Below, in pieces: positions 56,933 to 64,000 of a stretch of 64,000 bases of DNA. Positions within the stretch are counted from its first letter, which is position 1; each line of letters opens with the position of its first letter. Below the pieces are notes generated by a model. That model ran no database searches. It was given only the letters and a program-made list of their open reading frames with translations, and was not told the origin of the DNA. Made by a program: the position numbers and the translations under genes. The stretch comes from Siphonodentalium dalli. Lineage: Eukaryota > Mollusca > Scaphopoda > Gadilida > Siphonodentaliidae. The stretch is taken from the NCBI GenBank assembly GCA_032622095.1, contig CP136067.1, forward strand, positions 119,091,281 to 119,155,280, given 5' to 3'.

Positions 56933-59309
56933 GGGGCCTATACTATAGAATTACAGTTGCCGTGTTTCTCCACGTGGACAAACTGTCGAATACTATGGAT
57001 ACGATAATTTACAAGTGTGTGCGACTCCCCGTCATTTACAAGAACAGACACAATCCAGTGCTATGGATCTTCGTTTTCTACGCGTGGAGGCGAACGCTTG
57101 TTAATGGGTAAAGGGAACTTACTCTAATATTATACATAAATCGATATAGTAATGCCTATATATATTTGAGTCATTTTGGCGAGTGGTTTAGTGGATGTAT
57201 AAAGTCAATGTTATGATAGGCAATGGGGAACACGAAAACTACTGAAAACGCTCTTTATAATAGATAGATGTTTTATTGACCAACATCATAGAAGACAATA
57301 TACAGCTTTTCATGACTTTCCTTGTATTTACATGGTTCATGGTCAAATATATTTAACGATGTATGTACGAACACAAAGGGATAGAGACGGATAGAGTGAT
57401 CACAAATAAACCCCATCGACAGAAAAACCTACACATGGTGATTATAGTGTCAGATTGAGCAGGGAAATTTTAACTGGTTGTCGTATACGTACGATTTCGA
57501 TACATGTACAATGTAATTGAAAACAAACTGAATTGCCGGAGATAATAGACTGATAAAAATATTTCCAAGTTAAAAGGGTGAAAATATATATTTCAAGTAT
57601 ATTTTCCAAAGGGTCGGTGTAACTTTTTGTTTAAGTAGAAACTTAGATTTAACAACCAAAATTACACTGAATGTAGGAAAACATCATACTAGTAGTATAA
57701 ATTATAATTTGCAGTTACATTAGCTGGAAAATTTAGTCATTGTAATGATTATAACCTATTCTCCAGTCTTAATTTTTAAATTCAGTGCCATTTTCTACCA
57801 TGGAATCGCGGTAACATTCACGTATAAGGTCTCCGCTACCCGAGTACACCTCCTCCCTGAACCATAAAACTATATTTGCACCCCATTCGGTTGAAATTCT
57901 GCAATGGTTACTCAAGATTTCCAACTGTTAGAAATCCCCAAACCAACAATTCCAACCGATCGAAACTTCTGAACTAATTGCCATTTACCCCATAAATCAA
58001 TCATCACTAACTTTGGGACGAAGATTATTGTGATGCGCCAACACCCATTGAACGTCCCTGTGTGACATTCCCAATTGTTGAGTATTTTGATGAGAATCGC
58101 CCCCGTCACAACATAATGTATGTGCAAACCCTTATTTATCAAAGCCAATTTGTCTTATGTTTATGAACCCCATCTCAAAATATATCTATCTACGCCCATG
58201 CGTAATTTTAACCCATCATCTCAATATGACTACGATTTTATTGACCCGGTGAAACTTCGCACGTCGAGAAAGGGTTAAAGGTACGGTTGGCCTTGGCGGT
58301 GGGTATCCTGTGAAAATATTTCCACCCGTCAAAAACCGCCACAAACAGAAAGAACAACAAAATGTAGACAGACTTTGTCCGTATACAAATAAGAAATATC
58401 GCATAAACAGTATGTTATTGTCATATCTTTGACCATTGTTATGTAAACAAAAGCATAAAAAGTAACTTTTCTGGTGTTTGTTTATATTATGATGGTAAAC
58501 ATAAAGAGCGTTCTTTGTTGGTGAATTCCTGATATGGAACGAATAAAGAGCGTTTATGCCATTTGTGTGTGATTCGCCAGCAGCATTGTGATATCTTCTG
58601 TAACACAATCAGGCTCTTGCTTAGGTAAAATATAGTAAATCTTTATGATAACATGCTGTTTACGCGATGGTCATGGTATATATGAACGAAACTGTATGCG
58701 TTTTAATGTTTTTCTGTTTACGGTGATTGGAACAAATATGAATATTTTCGACAACTAAGGCCTCACGTGCCTTTAATGCATGAGTGCGCAATACACAAAG
58801 CGATAATCCGACATATCGACATTCGCACGCGTTTCATTGCGGTGACAACCACTAATTCAGCCTCGTATACTTGTAATGTTAGCACCGTGTTCTACCCGAT
58901 TTGTGTTATGTCTGTACTGTGGAACTCCCTAAGTTGGCAATTTATCAGCCCGTCAAGCGAGTTCTTGTTTTTCCCCAAGTTAGACAATTCGAGTACTATA
59001 GAATAACAAAAAGATGCAGCGTTGGGACACTCCAAACACCACAAAAACCGAGCAGCTTGCTGCTGAAATGAATCCCAGTTACAGAATGGCTCTCCCAGAA
59101 CATTATATAAGTCAGTTCACAACGATGTATGGTGTGAAAAAGGGAAATAGCCTATTGTTAAATTCCAATATCCAATGCAAGGAATTTACAAGAACACAAT
59201 TGCTCGAGTTCTATAGAACACAAGTCTAGCTTTACAAGACTGGGAAATTACCGACTAACGCTGTCCACGTGGAGAAACACGGCAATTGTAATTCTATAGT
59301 ATAGGCCCC
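56933..59309. mobile_element. 2.4-kb element with 48-bp terminal inverted repeats
   Basis: 56933-56980 and 59262-59309 are inverted repeats with essentially one mismatch ('ggggcctatactatagaatt' at the outer end, 'ctccacgtggaca' at the inner end). The interior shows only short ORFs (for example 58216-58608 minus, 59014-59229 plus) without recognised domains, so it is non-autonomous or its transposase is beyond recognition. No clear target duplication was seen. Confidence 0.82.
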
Positions 59310-61583
59310 TGGTCGGTGATTGTCTTATTGTTGTATGATAAACCACACTGGAGATGCGAGTATAATTAACTATTAACTAACTGCTTTTCTATCGATATCA
59401 AAAGTCGTTCAACGCGAGTGTCGAAACATAATAATTAATGTTGCAGAAAATGATACTATCATGGCGGTGTGACTAAACACCGCCCGGACCAGCCCGGACC
59501 GCCCCTGTGTGGCATAGGGGTGATTTTAGTGGCAATATAAATGCAGGGGTGTCATGGAAATCCACCCACGCACGGACAGGGGTCGCGATCACACAGAAGT
59601 GTCGTCAATAACCCTCAAAATGCCGGCATCGGCGAATATGTTCGCCACGAATGAAGCTATCAGCCCGGACCGCCCCTGTTGCCTCTAGGGGTGATTTTAG
59701 TGTCCATATCTGTGCGCGGGTGTCAATGAAACCCACATACGCACGGATGGTCACGGTTAAGCAGAAGTGCCGATATTAACCCCTAAATTTGGCGAATTAT
59801 TTGGCAAAAGTAAATTTCGGTCCAGCTCGGACACTGTTGATTATCCAACCATGCGTATTTAGTGTGCAATTAGTTGTTTTTAGACCAAACGTCGAATGTT
59901 TCCTATGTGCACCCTCCAGGCTCCAACATAGACTCTCTAGTCAAGTCAGATCAAGAAATTAAATTGTTTGTCTCGAGAAAACAACATGAACACCAAAGTG
60001 CGAATGCCTTTCTGAACAAACCCATGCAATCACCCATCAGTAATCGAGTTAGAGATAAGTAATATCTTCGTGCAAAAAGCGGCGCACCTTCTTGCATATT
60101 GTTTACAACCATCTATAGCCTAGCCCCTATATTTTGACACTTGGTGACGACACAGGGATGCACAGACTGTACAAACAAGTCTATACAAACAACATCGGCG
60201 ATATGTACAAAGCGGGTGCATTATACACATACGTAAATATCCATGGCAGATATGGTTTATACACACGCAAACTCTGCAGTTCTATATTGCAACGGCAGGT
60301 CATTGCCGGCACGAGGCATCCTCGTGTCGCGTTTGAGTTAAAGAGTGACTTCGAGATCGGCTGCAGCTTCGGTCAGAGCCGATATAGGAAATAAGTCTGC
60401 ACATGTCAATATCCGAGGAATTTCGAACGACCATGACCGCGGCTGCAGCCGCAACGAATGCCACTTTCAGTATCCAATACAAATCATCGAATTTGAGGGT
60501 CTGGTATCATAAACTATATAGGGTTATCTGTTGAACTTGATCAGACCTAATGCTGTATATTTGATACTTTAAGAGCATTAATTATATATAATTGCAACTA
60601 CTTTCGTTTTCGTCGAAATGCGGGCATTTGATTGGTCGAGAGGATACCGCGTGACCTGCGTCTATCAGTGCATAGACTTTGCAGTAGACGAGTCACATCG
60701 CGTAATGACACTTTAAGAAAATTGGGCGAGTCTATAACCGTCGCCCCACACGACGTCTCCGGATGACGCGAAAGCGCGGAACGAGAATTCCATTAGAATT
60801 TCAGTAAAAAAACAACTCGAAAACTCAATGTTAGAAACATTTGAACAAGTAGTCTATGCCTGTATTCCATGTCTCTGCTTCTTATCTACACTATACTATA
60901 CTTATGTCTGTTCATTTCAGCCGTATTCATATATTTGTAAAGCTCGATTGAACACTCAAAGTTCGTGCCGCGTTTTTTATTTGTCCAATTTTCGAAAAAA
61001 GCGTCCATGACAACGTGTATAGTTACTGCTGTGAACACAACTTATCATAAATCAGGCTGATCAACATGGCAAAATTTATTGGAAATAAATAAAATGTGTT
61101 ACCCGATTATACAACCCTTTTAACATTTTTCAGCTTTATTACAATGCTAATGACATGACATTTGTCACGAGCACATTAGATATGATCAGGGCATTTGTTC
61201 ACAAATTACATCGGCCATGATCGGACTGGAGTCTGGACTAGTCTGGAGTTAATAATTTTACCGGAGATAGCGGATTTGACTCTGTGTGTGTTGATAATTA
61301 TTGGGTTGTTGTTGAGTCATTTTAAACGTAAATCGTAGCCAAACAAGTAATTCTTTTTATCATGGATTGTTCATTGCTGACAACTGAAGTTGAAGCGTAA
61401 ATATTTATTTTCTGAAAGTTTGCTTGACGAAGTTGCTCGTTGACAATCTCGGCCAATTTATTTTCGGCCCATCAACCAAATTTTGAGATCGTCCAACGGA
61501 AAATCATGTTTTGGCAATTAATTTTCTGAGATGGATTAATAGTAGATAGCTGAAAATAAAGTGTTATAGTTGTAATTATAAGC
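59310..61583. other. Non-coding stretch with a diverged tandem duplication
   Basis: 59470-59640 and 59660-59790 share 'cagcccggaccgcccctgt', 'aggggtgattttagtg' and 'cgcacgga'. 60600-60790 is locally GC-richer with 'gcatttgattggtcgagag', but no gene is supported. Confidence 0.55.
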
Positions 61584-61738
61584 CATCAACGTCGTTTTTC
61601 GGTTGATCTATGAGCGTATAGACCGATCAGTAGACGAATAACATAATTAGTATAATACGCTTCGCGGAATTATACAGTATGTTATCGTCTACTGATCGGT
61701 CTATACGCTCATAGATCAACCGAAAAACGACGTTGATG
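61584..61738. repeat. Long near-perfect palindrome (about 60-bp arms)
   Basis: The left arm from 'catcaacgtcgtttttcggt' and the right arm ending in its complement differ by about one indel. The spacer of about 35 bp contains 'cgcttcgcgga'. It looks like a young hairpin MITE. Confidence 0.92.
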
Positions 61739-62661
61739 ACATATATAAATAAACATTATTAGTTTATATAGGCCTAGGCGTGTATATACGATCGGTTATA
61801 TTACCTAGGCATATACAAAAAAACATCGAAATTCGGAATCAACTATAAACTCCAGGTTTCCAAAAATAGTTTCATAAAATTAGATAGATAAGTGTTTTCC
61901 TAAAACAACCATCGAACCCAAAGATAAAAATCTACATGTATCAACTACACATTCATTTTTTCACTCATTCAATCATTGTCCGCCTTTTTCATTTCTTCAG
62001 TGGCCGCCATGTTGGATTTGATCGGTAGTACGGAACTCGCAACCAGGATTTGGTGGAAACGTGATGTCACATATCCTGGTCATGGTAACTTAATTCGAGG
62101 TCCCAAATCCGGCTGTGACTAGCTGCAGCAGATCTCGAAGTCACTCAATAACACAAGCATCGCATAATGTATGCCGTCGCGCCGTGACTGTGTGATTATA
62201 ATTCAGGGGCGTTTTCCTTGACTGGATATGAGGCCATGTGTGTCTATACCAGAAATAAAAAATGCCGAAAGAGAAAAATAACGTGCAAATTCCAAAATGA
62301 AAAGAGCGTCTATTTCATTTCATGACGTGGACACAACCGCAACATAGACTCGACAATAGAAACCATTAATATCAATGTCAATCTAAATTCCGATGTTAGC
62401 AAATGATAATCCTATCAAACAGGAATGTAATAGGATACAATAGGATGCCGTGCATACACACAATAGCACAACCCAAAACAATACTCCGCGGGTTCGTATT
62501 GCATTAATATAATTATACCGTTGATACACGCGTGAGTATAATACACAATTAGCTTCGTACATCTTGCTGCACATATGTTATGTGACATACTCATTTCATT
62601 AACGGTTATGTGACTGAAAGTTCATAGACCCGCAAGGAAACTGGTGCTATTTTCGGTAACT
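61739..62661. other. Non-coding stretch
   Basis: 'gtggccgccatgttgg' near 62001 belongs to the dispersed family seen at 13.5, 24 and 28 kb. No gene supported. Confidence 0.5.
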
Positions 62662-62884
62662 TTATGGCGCTAAGTGTCCCATGCCTATGTGCCGGAGACA
62701 ATTTGCATGCGGATAATTTGGCGGCGGTACTTTCTTCCGTTTGAAAACGGAAATTTTCGTTTTGGCCTTTGGTCTTCCTCTTCCATAAAATATATCTTCG
62801 CCATATTCTCTGTCATCACATTCATTAGTGTCGTGTAACCAATCGAACAAATATGAGTTGAAACCGAAATTTACGTGAAAATAC
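62662..62884 (-). CDS. Probable terminal coding exon, minus strand (73 codons)
   Basis: Reading leftward, a strong acceptor (branch-like 'ctaat', then 'tttctttcttctgcag', 62885-62910) is followed by an open frame from 62884 to a stop at 62662-62664. The protein piece begins with NSYLFDWLHDTNEC after a few residues. It continues with an acidic GEDIFYGRGRPKAK, a basic ISVFKRKKVPPP, and ends HIGMGHLAP. Its composition is protein-like, but I do not recognise the family. Other exons would lie to the right, beyond the window or hidden among MITEs. Confidence 0.4.
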
Positions 62885-62919
62885 CTGCAGAAGAAAGAAA
62901 TGATTCAGATTAGGGTGAG

Positions 62920-63197
62920 TTTACATTGCTGTAGATCTGTATACATATCCGTGTGAAGTCACGTGTCGCGCATTACTGTGATCACAACATGATTACTGAT
63001 AGTGAACGCTCATCAGTACTCTGGTAATTGACAATTCACTATGCCTGTCGCGATGCCTCGGTGTTGACCATGAATTGTAACGGACACGATGTTTGCTCAC
63101 ACGAACGAATACCGTTTTCTTTCTGTGTGCATTTCTTTATCAACCTGTTTACACTAGTATGCGTGTAGAACTGTATACAGATCTAGAGTAATGTAAA
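62920..63197. mobile_element. MITE (278 bp), short form of the 51541 family
   Basis: Ends 'tttacattgctgtagatctg' and 'tacagatctagagtaatgtaaa' are inverted. Internal blocks are shared with 51541-52644. Confidence 0.82.
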
Positions 63198-63404
63198 TGG
63201 ACCTCTAGGGGAGTATTTATTAAACACCTTATGTACTAGTAACCTTTTCTATACAAATTGAAATCTCCAATTCAGTTACAAAAAGTATACATTTGACCGG
63301 TCTGTTATTCATTTGGATGAGCGTTGATGTAATAAAAGCAGACGACATGAACAAAAACGGATAATTAAACAAGAGCAGAATGATTCACATTCATAGGTGG
63401 GGAA

Positions 63405-63590
63405 TGTTCAGATGATAAATTCAACACATATGTATATGATCGTTTGTTGAACTTATTATCTGAACATTTTCTAAGGGATAAATACAGTAATGCCCTAAAT
63501 AATCGACTCCTTAACCACAGCAAAATTATGGGTAACTTTTCAGGATTTAGTCGGAAATATGGCTTGTTGCCATTCATCAGAAAGCTCTTG
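63405..63590. mobile_element. Two adjacent MITE pieces: 'gttcagat' hairpin and TACAGTA hairpin fragment
   Basis: 63405-63470 pairs 'atgttcagatgataaattc' with 'gaacttattatctgaacat'. 63484-63590 is the left part of the TACAGTA MITE (compare 33675-33848). ORFs here are shadows. Confidence 0.75.
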
Positions 63591-64000
63591 AGTATTTTGT
63601 ATAGATATGGTTAATATACGGCATATATTCATAAGTCATATAAAAGTATAAAAGAGCTTACATCGGATCCGATATAGAGTGCATGTAAGGAAATATATAA
63701 CCACTGTTGAATTACAGCTATGCTCTAATTAATTGACCGGCCTTAACAAGGTTGATCACCGGTATTACCGCGGTACTTGATACAATCAACCACGGTAAAT
63801 TTTAACAAGGGATGTAACAATTCATCATGAATTCAATGTATCCATAGCTTCAACATATCAAGAGGTATTAGACTGAATTTGATCAAAATATGTCATTTTG
63901 GGCGTGAATTTCTGGAGAATAATCAAAATGTGTGTAATTTTGTGCTATAAGAGCTGCGTGTACGCCTTTTTGTTGAATCCCGAATTCCGGTTAAATATGA
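63591..64000. other. Non-coding stretch at the window end
   Basis: Nothing recognised except a short 'accggtattaccgcggtac' GC patch near 63761. Confidence 0.5.

Overview
The window looks like a metazoan nuclear genome segment, most likely from a lophotrochozoan and perhaps a mollusc. It is AT-rich and gene-poor. It is packed with tandem repeats, hairpin MITEs and LINE tails. It holds one intron-free rhodopsin-class GPCR and the phrase 'gggccataactctgg' near 37.23 kb, which I associate with molluscan dispersed repeats. The host assignment is inference.

Region 1 (1 to about 11.0 kb) is the main content: most of a Maverick/Polinton, also described as an endogenous adintovirus. All recognisable genes lie on the + strand. 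In order they are protein-primed DNA polymerase B (entering from the left edge), an unknown ORF, the A32/FtsK-type packaging ATPase, two small lysine-rich proteins with GG-hydrophobic motifs, a conserved Polinton protein of unknown function, a retroviral-type integrase with C-terminal chromodomain, a two-helix membrane protein, the penton-type minor capsid protein, a basic core-like protein, the major capsid protein, a Cys/His protein and an adenain-type protease. Together these cover protein-primed replication, integration, DNA packaging, capsid building and capsid maturation. The copy is dead or dying. I count about eleven breaks (in-frame stops at 167, 3622, 5142, 6979 and 8957; frame changes near 1120, 4710, 6050, 6800, 7418 and 8575) plus a missing exonuclease block. 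Even so, the 2920, 5251, 7046, 8164, 9804 and 10249 ORFs are open.

Region 2 (11 to 44 kb) is repeat-dominated. It contains a 30-bp minisatellite with a palindromic left end (11.16 kb), LINE remnants on both strands (15.5, 16.7 and 29-30.4 kb), several MITEs and foldback hairpins, and a 42-bp minisatellite that reverses orientation at about 25.0 kb. That array is split by a 793-bp element with a 9-bp target duplication (26.3-27.1 kb). A homogeneous 40-bp array of 14 copies lies at 31.6 kb. A nested stack of TIR elements spans 39.1-43.8 kb.

Region 3 (44 to 64 kb) starts with the one convincing host gene, a seven-transmembrane receptor (44,680-45,738) with a visible upstream splice acceptor and a downstream AATAAA. 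After it come more repeats, a perfect 147-bp direct duplication, a second twin-hairpin element, a LINE 3' end with a long (TC)n, a 2.4-kb TIR element, a 155-bp palindrome, and a probable minus-strand terminal exon at 62.7-62.9 kb.

The strongest unexplained signal outside the Polinton is a 'twin-hairpin' architecture: two near-palindromes in opposite orientation. It occurs three times, in two families that look unrelated in sequence (23.2, 32.5 and 50.3 kb).
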